Numbered from the stretch's first letter, positions 50,950 through 64,000 are shown. The stretch: DNA of 64,000 bases from Oryzias latipes (GCF_002234675.1 NC_019866.2:12801261-12865260); one strand, 5' to 3'. Made by a program: numbers and translations. Notes: a model not told the origin generated them from the sequence alone.

Positions 50950-51384
50950 TGAACTATACTCCCAGTGCAGTAATTCCAGTGATTTGCTTAAAAGCTGAGG
51001 AAATCCTTTTACATCCAGTGACTTCGCAACCATGCGAAGCTCGCATTGGAAGATGACCTGCCTTATAAAATGTTTATTTCTGGATATACGGCTAACCATA
51101 AACTATTGGTTTTATGGTTGACACGGCTGTGTAACTACAGAACGAGAGGCTTCAAGTCTGTGATCTTTTTTTACTGGGGCAGTTTGCTAGAAAATCTACT
51201 AAAAAAGAAACTCAGTATGTGGAGTGATAAAAAAAATCTTGTAATTGGCAACCCCCTTTTCCCAAAGACATTTATTTATTTGTTTGTTTGTTTGTATTAT
51301 TTTTTTTCTATTTAGACTTTTAGACCACCCCATAAAGTTTAATGAATAAAACTAGAGTCGAGTAATCCACCATTTCATTATTTC

Positions 51385-51472
<88 letters not shown>

Positions 51473-52900
51473 GCTACAATATACAAAACGAGTATCATTG
51501 AATTACATTTTTGTCATATCTCAACAGTCTTAGAATTTTGGCATATCTAAATAAATATTTTTTCCTCTGTCATTACTGTGTTTGATCAACTGTACCCACT
51601 CATCCATGGGCTCCGGTGGTTATTGGAGCCTGATCTGAGCTGTCATTAAACATAAAGGCAAATTGCATGCAGGACAGGTCACCAGTCCTCACAGGGCTGC
51701 ATAAATACACACAAAAACACAATTTATGTTTACACTGACTAGTCAAAGGCAGAGTTTGTTGCACCACAGGAGGAAGCCCCACTCCAATGTTAAGCTTAGT
51801 CCGAAACCTCATAATATTTTATTTTATGTTTATTTAATAAAAACAAATACCAAAAAAAAACATAGATCAACACATTGAAACAATCTGATGCCTGTTTAAT
51901 TGCCATGGCTATTTCGCAACACCCGTCCCAAGAGGATCTTATACAGAGATAATAAATAAACAGTAAAAAGGGGATAACAGCGATAAACCTTTTTTTTAAA
52001 GTAATGCACACTATTGTGCTCATTTAAATGCTTCACACACAGGATATTGTATACAAAATGGTTGCACTCTTATTGCTGAATGAGCCAAGATTTAATCTGT
52101 TTTTTTAAAGATGTACAATATAGTTAAAGATTTTATATTAATTGGGAGACTGTTCCACAGATTGGCCCCTTCCCCTGAAAAAGCAGCAAAAGACATTCAA
52201 CGAAATGGGACGCCACTTGCAGTTGCTCTCGTTGATTGGGAAGTTTCAAATCTATTAAAAAATGTAGAAAGCAGCTGAAGTGCAACAGTCAAACATTTGA
52301 AAAATAGTTTTAAATGGGTGAAATAGATCAAATTCATCATACTTAAAATCTCATTTACTTAAAATACAGAAGTGATGAAATGAAGTAGGTTTTTTTATCC
52401 AAAAATTTCAAGGTTGTGGGGTTTAAGATAGTCTGACTGCTCAGAGATCAAAGTAAGACAAGTGAGTTAAAATCATTGAATTCAAAAAAATTCACCATGG
52501 TCTGTCAGAAGTCTGATTTAGCTTTGTGGACTTTTGGCTGAGCTAATAGACCTGCTGCAATTGGAACCACCCGTCTGCCTGTTTTGTGACAGTGTCTATG
52601 ACATTTTTTGTAATTTTTTGACAAAATAAAGGGCATAGTTACAATATCAATCAGTTACATAGTTACAATATCTATTTAAAATGTTCCCCTTCTTCACGGA
52701 GTACATGATGATTTAATAACAATGTAAAGTTTCATTTACAAATGATCAATATTTAACTTAAAATTGTAGTATTTTCATTTTGAACTTGAGGCCCCTTAAA
52801 TGTTTTTTACCTTTTGTCTTATTTGCTTTAACAAAGCAGCAGCTCAATAAATGAAAAAAATTATCTGCTCTGATTAACTGATGAAGGGGGAGGAGGCATG
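50950..52900. other. intergenic between lmtk2 and the parvalbumin cluster
   Basis: AT-rich with the long (ATT)n tract, a decayed fragment of the SINE-type repeat around 51600-51720 ('aggacaggtcaccagtcctcacagggctgca'), and an unassigned repeat-like stretch around 52090-52480 ('gggagactgttccacagattggccccttcccctgaaaaagc'). No gene seen. Confidence 0.55.
51385..51472. repeat. (ATT)n microsatellite, about 88 bp
   Basis: Uninterrupted TTA/ATT trinucleotide run between lmtk2 and the first parvalbumin gene. Confidence 0.95.
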
Positions 52901-53056
52901 AAGGAAATCTCCGTGGGTTTGAGGACAGATACGTCAGGTTGCTTCTTGCACTCCAGATCACGAATCTGCAATAGAGTTGGAGGGGGGCTCCGACAAAAAG
53001 CAAGAGGAAACAGGGATCTCCATTTACTCAACTCGGGAAACCTCTCTAACTGCAAG
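52900..53056 (+). other. noncoding first exon of parvalbumin gene 1 (putative; 5' edge unknown)
   Basis: Sequence ending CTAACTGCAAG followed by the donor GTGAGT at 53057 would join to the acceptor before 53448 (ccttcaaacag), ahead of the start codon. The other two parvalbumin genes have the same layout. No TATA box recognised. Confidence 0.4.
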
Positions 53057-53459
53057 GTGAGTGGATCTTTTTAGCAAATGTTAGTTTGTGACGGTCTTTC
53101 CCTGAGGTGTTTTATCTATCCTCTCACCAACATGCATGTGTTAAAATTGAGGAGGCAAATTCAGATGGTGGATTTTAATGTGACGTTCATTTTGTTTTAG
53201 AAATAAACAACTTTCTCCATTCAAATGTAATTTTATAAACCAGTTTGTAAATACTGAAAGTTCACACCTGACAACAGGGAAAGGATGCTCGATCTACATC
53301 AAAGTGGTACAAGTCCTTCGAGACCAGTCCTGTTTCCCTCCCATTAACAGGAAACAAAAAAAAATGATAGTGAATTCATTTGATCTCACAAAGAAACCAG
53401 AACACATACAGTTGTTGTTGCTTTGTTTGTGTGTATCCTTCAAACAGACACAGAGGACC

Positions 53460-55047
<1,588 letters not shown>

Positions 55048-55133
55048 GATGCAAGCACATAAAAGTGCCACGCCCCTTTGAAGCCCATTATACGTTTTTC
55101 CTGGTTTTCCAGATTAACAAATGCAACAAAGTA

Positions 55134-55139
55134 AATAAA
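55134..55139 (+). terminator. poly(A) signal of parvalbumin gene 1
   Basis: AATAAA 87 bases after the stop codon (gtaAATAAAtac); a very short 3' UTR. Confidence 0.55.
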
Positions 55140-56840
55140 TACAAACCTGCCTGCTGCTCTTCCTCTTGATGTGATCAATATGATGAGTAAAATATTTGAT
55201 GGACCAAAAACTAAACCTGTTAGGAGCTAAGGAGTGATTAATAAATGTCTTTAAAAATCAAAAAAACCCTGTTTTCTTCTGTTCTTTCGGTGCACTTTTG
55301 ATGGATTTGTATATAAGCTGTTCATTCATCTTATATGTTGGATAGAGAGAGTCTTTTACTTGTTAATTATTTTTGTAATTTGTGTCTTTATTCATGGTAA
55401 AGCTGTTCATATGGTTTTATTTATTTATTTTTGTGTGTTTTACTTCTTTTTCTTTATTCTACTTTATAACAATTGCTAGTTGCTAAAATGATTTTTCTAT
55501 TGTAAAAAGTATTTTTTTGAAGTTAAATTCCAACAAAATGAATAAATGATTTGACTTCTTTGAATAGAAGCTAATTTCAAAGCAAAAGTCTATTTCGATC
55601 CAACATTGCTTTAAAGATTTAGGAAACGTAACATTTGAAAGTACAGACGTTTAATCATATCAAACCAGTTTCAGGAAAATGCTTTAAGGAAACTATTTAT
55701 TTATGTTTGATTGGAAAAAATATACTTTTAAAGCATTGAAGGCTTTGAAATGAGAGATTCTTCTCCATGTTTTATGTAAGTTCTGTGGAGTGTGCTGGTA
55801 GATGTTAAATCAATTGTCATTAATAAAATAAAATGAGACTAGCAAAACTAGGCCAGTATTTCTATTTTTACGTTTCGTTGAAACCTTTGTGGCAAAAAAC
55901 ATGTTAAACTGACTCCCAAGGCTGTCAAAATAAGTGAAAAAAGAAAAACAAAAAGGACAACATGGTGGCATAAACTAAACTTTCCCACACTTAAATCACA
56001 CCTTTTGAAATCTAATGAGAAAGAAATAATCTAAATGTTTGGTACATTGCCCATTAAGGTCAGGGAACTGGTTGTCCAAGCCTCAAAGTCTCATTCCGTT
56101 GGGGTGCTGGCTCATTTGAAATTTAACGCTGTGTGCTGAAGTTACATGAACCTCACGTAAACGTACTGTAGCTTCTTTGGGTGCAGCTATGTGAAACACA
56201 CGGGCCTATAGGAAGGGCTTATGCAGCAACCCAGGCCATCTCAGATAGTGTTGAGCCGCGCATTTTTTTCTCTGTGCAACATTAATGCAGCTATGAAAAT
56301 CAATTAAATCAATAAAATGAGAAAAAATAACATTTTATACAGAAAGAAATCTATAGATGATCCATAACACTGAGCTGGAAAGACTTGTGATTTATTATGC
56401 ATGCAGCAGAATAACTCCAACATTAGATGATGGTATATCGATCATAAAAAAGTGATAAGAAATGCAAAACTGGATCATTTATCTTATTGTCAAAGCATTT
56501 TTTTGTTTTGACTAATTAGAAACGATTCAAGAGTAGCAACATCCACATTCATAACTATCAAATGTATGTAAAAAGGGAAATAGCAATAGTGTCAGGTCCT
56601 ACTATTGGCTTTTCCCTCCACTTTCTACCACAACATAGTAAAGTAGAAAGTTTGAGCTCATGCTGCAGTCTTAAATAAATCGATTTGTTTCATTTATAGT
56701 CAGAGAAGTATCTTACAACATCAAAATCAGCATTTTGAAAGTTGGCTGTAAATCATATGAGCATAGCATTTGCCATCTGCTCGGATTTCCACATGTCTAG
56801 CTATAGGCCTTCTCGCACATGGTAGCATCCTCATTTGTTC
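55140..56840. other. intergenic between parvalbumin genes 1 and 2
   Basis: AT-rich, with no open frame or repeat I can name. The 3' part from about 56770 is the upstream region of gene 2. Confidence 0.6.
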
Positions 56841-56842
56841 CC

Positions 56843-56852
56843 CTAAAAATAG
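56843..56852 (+). promoter_or_regulatory. pvalb: MEF2 site upstream of parvalbumin gene 2
   Basis: CTAAAAATAG matches the MEF2 consensus YTAWWWWTAR exactly, 92 bases before the TATA box. E-box forms CATCTG and CACATG lie just upstream near 56775 and 56815. MEF2 plus E-boxes suggests skeletal-muscle expression. Confidence 0.6.
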
Positions 56853-56943
56853 GACCAGACTAGTAGACAAATTTTTTCGAAACCCATGCATCTTGGTACC
56901 TGATACTGAGACTCAAAGTTCTGTAAATGGTGTTGCTCAAGGA

Positions 56944-56950
56944 TATATAA
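56944..56950 (+). promoter_or_regulatory. pvalb: TATA box of parvalbumin gene 2
   Basis: TATATAA, placed so that transcription would begin near 56975. A noncoding exon then runs to the donor at 57023/57024 (GCAAAG then GTGAGT). Confidence 0.7.
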
Positions 56951-57668
56951 GAGCGAGGGTACGGGGCTTGTGGCATCCAGTCAAGTCCGCCTTGGTTTTC
57001 ACTCGCCTCAACGTAGCGCAAAGGTGAGTGGGGAAATTGCTCCACTGACTTCTGCAGATTGCACTGGAAGGAAAAGGACTCTGACCAGGAGATTCCCATG
57101 GACTTTAAAAACTAGAGACAGAAACGGAACCAGCCTAGCCTGCATGGACCTCAGGATGGTTCAGTTAGAGCAGAAGGAGGCCAAGAGTTTGTCTGATTTC
57201 AGAGGAGCAACCTTTGTGGATGACAGCAGAATTGCTTGCATTATCTCTTTTAACGGGATAAAATTGCTAGAGCTACAAGCAATGTAGCCAACACAGGGTT
57301 TTTGCAACTGCATGATTCATTGGTTGCTGTGATACATGGAGTATCATCTCTTTAGTGCTAAAGCTGCAGAGGTCTTTGAGATAAACAGCCGGGCCGATTC
57401 TGGGATCAGAAGAAAGAATAGCTCTTTAAACTGCAGTGCAGCTAAATTACATCAGACACTGAAAATCTAGATGAAACTACAAGAAAAAAGTCAGCTATGT
57501 GTGGATTTACTTGACAGACCCAAAGAGTTAGCCAAATGATGTGGTTATAGACAACAAAATAGCTTTGACCAGTTGAATCGGGAGATGATTGTGTTGCAAC
57601 TTGAAGTGAGTGGAGGTTTGTGATACCTCTGCTAACCATGAAATGTGTTTGCTCCTCTAGGATAAAAA

Positions 57669-58491
57669 ATGGCCTTCGCTGGTCTCAATGATGCTGATGT
57701 GAAAGCTGCCCTTGATGGCTGCGCAGGTGAGCCTCTCCATCTTTATTGAGCCTCTCTGGAGCCTCTCTATTTCAGAGTTCAATTCAAAAGAGAAGACAAA
57801 AAACAAACAAATTGGCAGGGATGAGAGTGCTCTTAATATATGTTCACTGCAAGTTGTGTAAGATTGTAACAGCTGAAACGTCTTTTTCCAGCTGCCGACT
57901 CCTTCGACTACAAGAAGTTCTTCAAGGCATGCGGCCTGGCCAGCAAGTCTGCTGATGAGGTCAAGAAGGCTTTCGCCACCATTGACCAGGACAACAGCGG
58001 CTTCATTGAGGAGGAGGAGCTGAAGTAAGACACTCTACTAATGAACACTTTAAGCAAAAAAAGGAAAAAATCAATGAAAAAATATATGCAGCCTCTATAA
58101 CTGTGAGGATTTCAGCACAGAATTAACTTGTGCTGTCTTCAACAGGCTGTTCCTGCAGAACTTCTCTGCTGGCGCCAGAGCACTCACTGACAAGGAGACC
58201 AAGACTTTCCTCGCCGCTGGTGACAGTGATGGTGACGGCAAGATTGGAGTGGATGGTAAGACTTTTTTTTGTTTTTAGAAAAATAGAGCTAATTTTCTAA
58301 CACATCTTTAAATATAGCAGATACAGCCTTATCTTGATTTCTCTAACTGCCTGAATTTATCAAATCTTCAACATTTCTTGCTTAGAAAAGTGGTTTTCAT
58401 TCAATGACTTTAAAATCCGTAACATCTATCTGAGCTCTAATGCCAGCTTTCTTCTGCTTCCACAGAGTTTGCTTCCCTTGTAAAGGCATAA
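57669..58491 (+). CDS. pvalb: parvalbumin beta, gene 2
   Basis: Fast-muscle calcium buffer that speeds relaxation by taking up calcium. Exons: 57669-57726, 57892-58024, 58146-58255, 58466-58491, giving 108 residues. Begins [20 protein letters not shown], one residue shorter at the N terminus than gene 3. CD loop [12 protein letters not shown] and EF loop [12 protein letters not shown] carry all calcium ligands, and [12 protein letters not shown] holds the conserved Arg-Glu pair that buries the AB region. It ends EFASLVKA, typical of fish beta parvalbumins. Codons are strongly biased to C/G in third position (gac tac aag aag ttc ttc aag), as in highly expressed muscle genes. TATA and MEF2 sites lie upstream, with a noncoding first exon. 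Assigned to family with certainty; which numbered paralogue is not decided. Confidence 0.97.
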
Positions 58492-58732
58492 ATTCCCACA
58501 GACCAAGGTTCACCTCTTTTCATGGAACTGCGAACTCCTTACAAGATTCATAAATCATCAGCTGAAAGAATATTTTTTTATACCTTATTTATGAGTTGAC
58601 TGCGGACTATTTTTCCAACATTGACTGCATATTTACTCCAAATGTTACAGATGTGCTATATGTTCCAAAAATCATGACTTGTGCAAATTGTACAACACCA
58701 TCTGCACTTTTGAGGAAGAGTGAAAAACCAGG

Positions 58733-58738
58733 AATAAA
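58733..58738 (+). terminator. pvalb: poly(A) signal of parvalbumin gene 2
   Basis: AATAAA (ggAATAAAac) 242 bases after the stop codon. Confidence 0.6.
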
Positions 58739-58739
58739 A

Positions 58740-60150
58740 CTCTAATGATGTGAAGTCATCTTGTCCAGGTCAGTCATCTTTGCAAGCCTTTGGCTTTCAC
58801 AACTAACATCAACACAATGGGTTTATTGATGGGTTAGGGTGGCATGCACTTCCAGTTGCCAGGGCTTTTGAATGCCCAGAAGGTGTTGAAGGAAGGTTCA
58901 GATGACCCGCCCGGCACTTGATTTTATAATTGGTTAATGAGAAACGGAGTGTGGCTGGACTTTGTCCAGGAGCTACAGGAATGCACTGGGAATGACCCTG
59001 GGGCTTTTCTCACACGCACCTCAGAGCCGGAGGGCTCTGCAACAAATAGCTGCCACACTTTGTGCTTTTAGATCCAAGATCTATTCCTCCTGCAACTGCT
59101 GCGCAATCACTTAAATGATGTGCAGAAGCAGGATGGCTATTAACAAACACTGTCTCATCAGCAGACTCCTCTTGGAGGAAAACCACCGGCAATGATTCAA
59201 AGAGGTCTGAAGGCTCCCAGATTGCTCTTTTGCAAATTCTTTTGCAGCATTTAAAAATATCCCACTTTTTCTGGGACAAGCATTATTGGCCTCTTTACAG
59301 GAGCAGATCATTTGTCACATTAAAGTCAAGTTGCAATTCCAATGGGTTATGAAAGTCATGGGTACTGCCAGTCAGCAACATGTAAACCTTCACTCATATC
59401 AGGTGACACTAAGCTTGTAACAGACAAAACAGGAAGGACTCGGGAAAGGAGTCTACAGGACACTGCTGCCACCTACAGGACAAAAATATAAGCTACCAGT
59501 TTCACATACAGCCAAACAGAATTGCTTATTTCTAAAGGGAATAAAGAGAACCTATTAGAGCACATGATCTCATAATACAATGGATAAAAAAATACTGGAG
59601 TTTTAAAAAATATCAAAAAGTCTTATATGAAAAAATAAAAAACACATTTTCTGAGCTGAACCTCTTCACAAAACCTCAACCCCTAAAAAAACATTACCAA
59701 TAATATCAAAATCGATGTTTCTCAAAGTAAAAGTGGTTCCCTTTTTCACTTGATATCTTTCTAAGGCATTTTAACCAATAGATTTCAAAAGAAAGAGACA
59801 GGATTTGACTGTGAAGCCACAAAACAGCTGCTTTTCAGCCCTCTATTCCAACCCTGTTACAAAAGAAAACATAAAAAGAAAGAAAGAAAAAAAAACATCA
59901 AGAAACTTCACTTACTCCACTTCTAATGCATGCAAGCGGACTTCCCGCGCTCTTGGATATGGTTATGAACTGCCAGCAGCACTTCCAATTCGTCCTTCTC
60001 AGCAGTGCGCAGGCCTATTCTTAGCACCGGCGGATACTGAAGACTTCTTCAAACGCACCTTTTAAGCGTCTTCATTTGTGAAACTTAAAATAGACAAGAG
60101 CTCTGGCTGCAGGACGAATTTTGGCCACCCCCTCCCATCTGGGTGTCAGT
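58740..60150. other. intergenic between parvalbumin genes 2 and 3
   Basis: No gene or clear repeat. The last ~150 bases are GC-richer and lead into the gene 3 promoter, with an E-box-like CATCTG near 60137. Confidence 0.6.
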
Positions 60151-60183
60151 TATCCTTTGCTTCAGATTTCCATGGAGTGGACC

Positions 60184-60190
60184 TATAAAA
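60184..60190 (+). promoter_or_regulatory. pvalb: TATA box of parvalbumin gene 3
   Basis: CTATAAAAGG, with transcription expected near 60215. A noncoding exon ends at the donor 60281/60282 (CAACAGAG then GTGAGT) and is joined to the coding exon by the acceptor before 60709 (ttttccatcag). Confidence 0.7.
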
Positions 60191-60714
60191 GGTCACCGGG
60201 AGCACCGGGGATGGTCACTGCAGTCGACTACAGTCGTGTCTGTGTCATCGGTGCCCTACAAAGCAAAAAACAACAACAGAGGTGAGTTGAAAGGAAAGAA
60301 GAAAAATGAATCTGGGATCCGAGTAGCATCGTTGTGAAATTACTAAAACATCTTATTAGGTTCGTTTTATTTATTTTTGATTTGTTTTTATCTTTGCGCA
60401 TTTATTGGGGATTTCTCGCTGCAAAAAAAGGCTGGCTTGTGCGCTTTTTGGTGGAGCGTCAGCAGCAGCAGCCAGGAGAGACTTGGATTTACTCCTTCAG
60501 ACCTCAGCACCTTTAGGGAGTTGCAGCAGAGAGCTGGAAACCTCAAAGACAAGAAAACGTTATGCATTTTGAATTTAGAACCGTTTCTTATTTTATCCAT
60601 TTGGGACCAACTTTACATTTAGCTTTCATTTTTTTTAATGCGTCTACGTTTAAAACCCGAATTGGTGGACTTTAGAATTTAGTGATCAATGCTTTGATTT
60701 TCCATCAGATCAGA

Positions 60715-61823
60715 ATGGCTTTCGCAGGCGTACTGAATGATGCTGACATCACCAAAGCCCTGGATGAGTGCAAAGGTGAGTGCTATATCTAATTTTCGTT
60801 CACAAATCTTTAAACAAATGAGTAATCTGGCGCCGATCTCCCAGGCGCGGACACTTTCGACTACAAGAAGTTCTTCAAGACGTGCGGTTTGGCCGGCAAA
60901 TCCGCTGATGAGGTCAAGAAGGCCTTCTACATCATCGATCAGGACAAGAGTGGCTTCATTGAGGAGGATGAGCTGAAGTAAGCTGCAGACTATGCACACA
61001 TGAGCTGAAAAAGGGGGGAAAGAGCCAAAATGCAGTTTAGTAAGGAATTGTCTTGATGTATGGCAACCCGCAAAGATCAATAATCGCTTTTGCAATTTGA
61101 TGAAGGTTTTGAAATATGGCAAGCTCTAAATAAAAAAAACGATTAAAACGCTCAACCATTTTTCTTATTTGCATGTGTAATTGAAAAAAAAACATATCTT
61201 CTGTAAAGCAAAGTCAGGGCCGTGATTGTTTTTTGTTCAGTATTTAATAAAATGATAAAAATACAATTTGAAACTGAAAATGACACATTTATAGCCTCTA
61301 CTTTTCGTATTTGATATATAATTTCTTTAAGGTTTAGATCTTGCATTTTTTAAATGTAAAATTTCAGAATTCAAATGTTTAAGAATGACTTTTTTCCTTT
61401 CTAATTTATTTATTTAAAGTTTTTTCCCCTTACCAGCTCAGCTTCAGACTTTTGGGCCTCATCAGATGTGGGGTGTGGTTGAAACACTCCTCTCAATCAT
61501 GCTGCCTTAAAGGACTGTAGGGACTTCATTTACAGAGGTGGTGCTTATGCAGCTCCACAATCTTCATGAAAATAATCAAACTTTTGTCTTTCCACAGGCT
61601 GTTCCTGCAGAACTTCAGTGCAGGTGCTCGCGTGCTGTCTGACGGGGAAACAAAAACTTTCCTCAAAGCTGGAGACGTCGATGGTGACGGCAAGATTGGC
61701 GCTGATGGTCCGCACTTTAGATATTTAAGTCAAGTGGTTTGCATTTGTGGAGCTTTATCTAATGTTTAAATTCTTTTTTTTTGTTTGTTTCCCGCAGAAT
61801 TTTCTGCCTTGGTTAAGGCATAA
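60715..61823 (+). CDS. pvalb: parvalbumin beta, gene 3
   Basis: Muscle calcium buffer, 109 residues. Exons: 60715-60775, 60845-60977, 61598-61707, 61798-61823. Begins [22 protein letters not shown] loop [12 protein letters not shown] and EF loop [12 protein letters not shown] are intact, the Arg-Glu pair lies in [12 protein letters not shown], and it ends EFSALVKA. Exon 2 is nearly identical to that of gene 2 ([18 protein letters not shown]), so the two are recent duplicates or are kept alike by gene conversion. The donor of exon 3 is GTCCGC, poor apart from the GT. The promoter has a good TATA box. The product belongs to the fish beta-parvalbumin class, the well-known fish food-allergen family. 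Confidence 0.97.
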
Positions 61824-62057
61824 GACAGCAACTGACCAAGAACACCTGCTCTAATGGAACAACAAACCTACTCCCCCATTTCATCTGATTCTAAATGATT
61901 TTTATACATTTGCTTAAGGGACATTTCCTCCATATGCAACCCACTGTCCAAAACACGATGATTGTGAATGTTGCTCGGTTGTGTTCATGTCTTAAATATG
62001 AATTTTGCTTATTGTAAAATCTATGATGCACTTTCCAGGAAGTAAAGGTAAAAGAAC

Positions 62058-62063
62058 AATAAA
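62058..62063 (+). terminator. pvalb: poly(A) signal of parvalbumin gene 3
   Basis: AATAAA (aacAATAAAtatt) 235 bases after the stop codon. Confidence 0.6.
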
Positions 62064-63000
62064 TATTCTTTTGCTATGGTCTCATTTTTTTCTCTCCATT
62101 TCAAATTCTTTGGCATGTCAGTAAAGGTTAACGGTTCAAGCAATTTAAGGCAACTAAATATTTTATAAAGATATAAACAGATCAGTAAACTTGTATTTTG
62201 GGTGAATTCACATTAAAACACACTGTCAAGGTTTGTTCAAAACTAATTAGGAATGTGAAAATCAAATGAAAACATGGGGTAGGGATCTAACTGCTGCCAG
62301 TTGTGGAAGTGATTTATTTTCTTGGTAAAACAGATGACCGTTATTTTATTATCTTTTCAAAATACATTAAAAAAAACATAGTTATGCTCCTCATTTGGTA
62401 GTGCAACACATAATGATTTACCATTTCATCATTAGTTTGAATGGAGATCTTCTCTAGTGCCTGCAGGATCACTGGGTTGTTGTGTGACCCGGTTGTAACC
62501 GCTCCAGATGTATGGCAACAAACAGGACGCTGACATTTTTGGATAGCAAGGTGTTTTCTCATTAAATGTTAAATGTCCATTTCAAACCAAAAGCTCACTT
62601 CCAGCATGCTTAAATGAAAATTGATGCTGTGCACCATCAACAAAGGTGTGGTGTTTGTGCAAAAACGTGAAAGGCAACATTAACATTTTATTTTTTTGGC
62701 TGTTTGTTGCTAGGCTTTATACTTTATGATCTTAAAGTGCATAATTTTATTTTGGAGTGTAGATTGGTGCACACTGAAAAATAATGTCAGATCCTTAAGC
62801 AACTACAGAAAACGCTTCTATTTGTTAGGTTTATTGTTAAATCAAATTTTGTAATTAGTTTTTTCTGCACTTCTTCTTAGATTAGTGGCATCCATTTCCT
62901 TTTTTTTACACCAAAACAAGACCAAAACCTTAAAGGAAAAGCTTGTTTATTTTGTTTTTAAATGTCTTGTTTACTGTGAAGACTCATGTAGCGTCACTTT
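62064..63000. other. intergenic after the parvalbumin cluster
   Basis: AT-rich stretch with nothing recognisable until the piggyBac-like region begins near 63 kb. Confidence 0.6.
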
Positions 63001-63079
63001 CGGGACACTAGATGGAGGCATAGAGTTAGATTTGTCAACAGACCAACCTCTTACACTTTATATATCCTCCTCAGACCCG

Positions 63080-63797
63080 GCCCAGTCATTTATGTCCTCT
63101 ATAATGGAAATTTTGTTTACCTGTATATTTCTAAGGAATTAAGAGATACCTTTCCAAATCCTACTCTACACTGTAGAGGACATCCTGGGCTTTCCAGTGA
63201 TGTGTCATGTGATGAGTTTGCATGCTAGGAACTTTAAGTTTTACCTCTACCAAGATGGCTACCAGACCATTTACCTATGTTTATGGAAAGGTGATAGGCA
63301 AGTCAAAAAGTCTGTATCTATTCATTTTTTTACCATGATAATTATATATATTCTTGGTCATAAACATGTTAGGAACAGTATGTTTAGATCTGAAAAACAG
63401 TTTCATGGTTTCTGTTTTAAAACAGCAGGCATTTAATGAATGTCCACTGTAGAGGACACCGGGACCATTTTAATGTATTTAATAACTGCACATAATGTTT
63501 GGAGAAAAAAGTGAAGCAGAGAGAATTCTGTACCAGATAGTCGAGGAAGATTCAGATTTGGAGCTTTCAAATGATGAAAAGGATGAGGAGGATGAGATTC
63601 AGGAAAAAATAACTTGTTTTTTTAAGTAACTAGATTTTTTTGTGTTTTTTAAACGTCCATGATAACAGGTTTACACCTGTGCTAGCAGGGAGCCCTGCCC
63701 ATCAAGATGACCCCAAAGCTTGTGAATACTGGTGTCCAATCCTGTACTTTTCACAGTACATTGATAACAACATTTTCGAGGACCTGTTTTTGATCTA
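63080..63797 (+). pseudogene. piggyBac-like transposon remnant
   Basis: A short acidic frame at 63495-63629 (SEAERILYQIVEEDSDLELS) resembles the N terminus of piggyBac transposases. After an AAGTAACT/AACAG break, a second frame follows at 63670-63798 that includes 'ILYFSQYIDNNIFEDL', like the start of the DDE_Tnp_1_7 domain (usually '..YF..fftdelfe.iv..TN'). It then stops at a TAG. Upstream, 'tgtcctctataatgga' (63093), 'ctctacactgtagagg' (63164) and 'tgtccactgtagaggaca' (63441) look like decayed internal or terminal repeats. No catalytic domain remains. Family call is tentative. Confidence 0.5.
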
Positions 63798-64000
63798 GTT
63801 GTGTTCCAACTACCGGGGAATCATACTCCTCAGCCCCCCTGGGAAAGTCTATGTCAGGGTACTGGAGAAGAGAGTCCTTCCTATAGTCGAACCTCAGATC
63901 CAGGAACAACAGTTGGGTTTCCGTCCTGGTCGTGTAACAGAGGACCAGCTCTACACCCTATCTAGGGTGCTGGAGGGATTGCGGGACATCGCTCATTCAG
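63798..64000 (+). mobile_element. non-LTR retrotransposon reverse transcriptase (partial, runs off window)
   Basis: Open frame to the window end reading SNYRGIILLSPPGKVYVRVL, then EPQIQEQQLGFRPGRVTEDQ and LYTLSRVLEGLRD. These are the fingers and palm blocks of a LINE reverse transcriptase of a kind very common in fish. It begins abruptly within the domain right after the piggyBac-like stop, so the 5' part is missing. The catalytic block would lie beyond the window. Clade not assigned. Confidence 0.8.

Noticed and set aside
60679-61122. 147-codon minus-strand frame opposite parvalbumin gene 3
   Set aside because: It is the mirror of the coding exons on the other strand, caused by strong codon bias, and has no independent support.

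Overview
This window is nuclear DNA from a teleost fish. The genes have many exons with GT-AG introns, the proteins align along their length with vertebrate families, and the spaces between exons carry typical fish repeats: long AT and ATT microsatellites, a tRNA-headed SINE, hAT and piggyBac remnants and a non-LTR reverse transcriptase. The repeats and protein sequences suggest a percomorph fish, possibly medaka-like, but the species is not proven.

Layout, left to right. From 1 to about 14.3 kb is the 3' two thirds of baiap2l1 (IRTKS) on the + strand: the end of the I-BAR domain, the SH3 domain and the C-terminal tail. bri3 follows on the - strand (15177-17181), tail to tail with baiap2l1, with facing poly(A) signals only 18 bases apart. 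tecpr1 follows on the + strand (coding 20860-27432, 24 coding exons, 1175 residues). lmtk2 is on the - strand (coding 50451 down to 30484, 14 exons, about 1477 residues), with a single exon of 2866 bases for the disordered tail. Three tandem parvalbumin genes on the + strand occupy 53.4-62.1 kb. The right edge (about 63.0-64.0 kb) is transposon debris.

The order baiap2l1, bri3, tecpr1, lmtk2, parvalbumin/oncomodulin matches human 7q21.3 (BAIAP2L1, BRI3, TECPR1, LMTK2, OCM2). BHLHA15, which lies between TECPR1 and LMTK2 in human, is not seen here.

The genes are not one pathway: actin-membrane remodelling (baiap2l1), a small lysosomal membrane protein (bri3), autophagosome-lysosome tethering and LC3 lipidation (tecpr1), an endosomal membrane kinase (lmtk2) and muscle calcium buffers (parvalbumins). 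Three of them share an endolysosomal theme. I found no wholly new system. The items most worth a second look are: an in-frame, stop-free 75-base GC-AG intron at the end of lmtk2; a tecpr1 ATG5-binding motif that has lost its key hydrophobic residue; a family of MITE-like repeats with at least five copies; a divergent first parvalbumin with two competing in-frame acceptors; and strong perfect inverted repeats inside lmtk2 introns.
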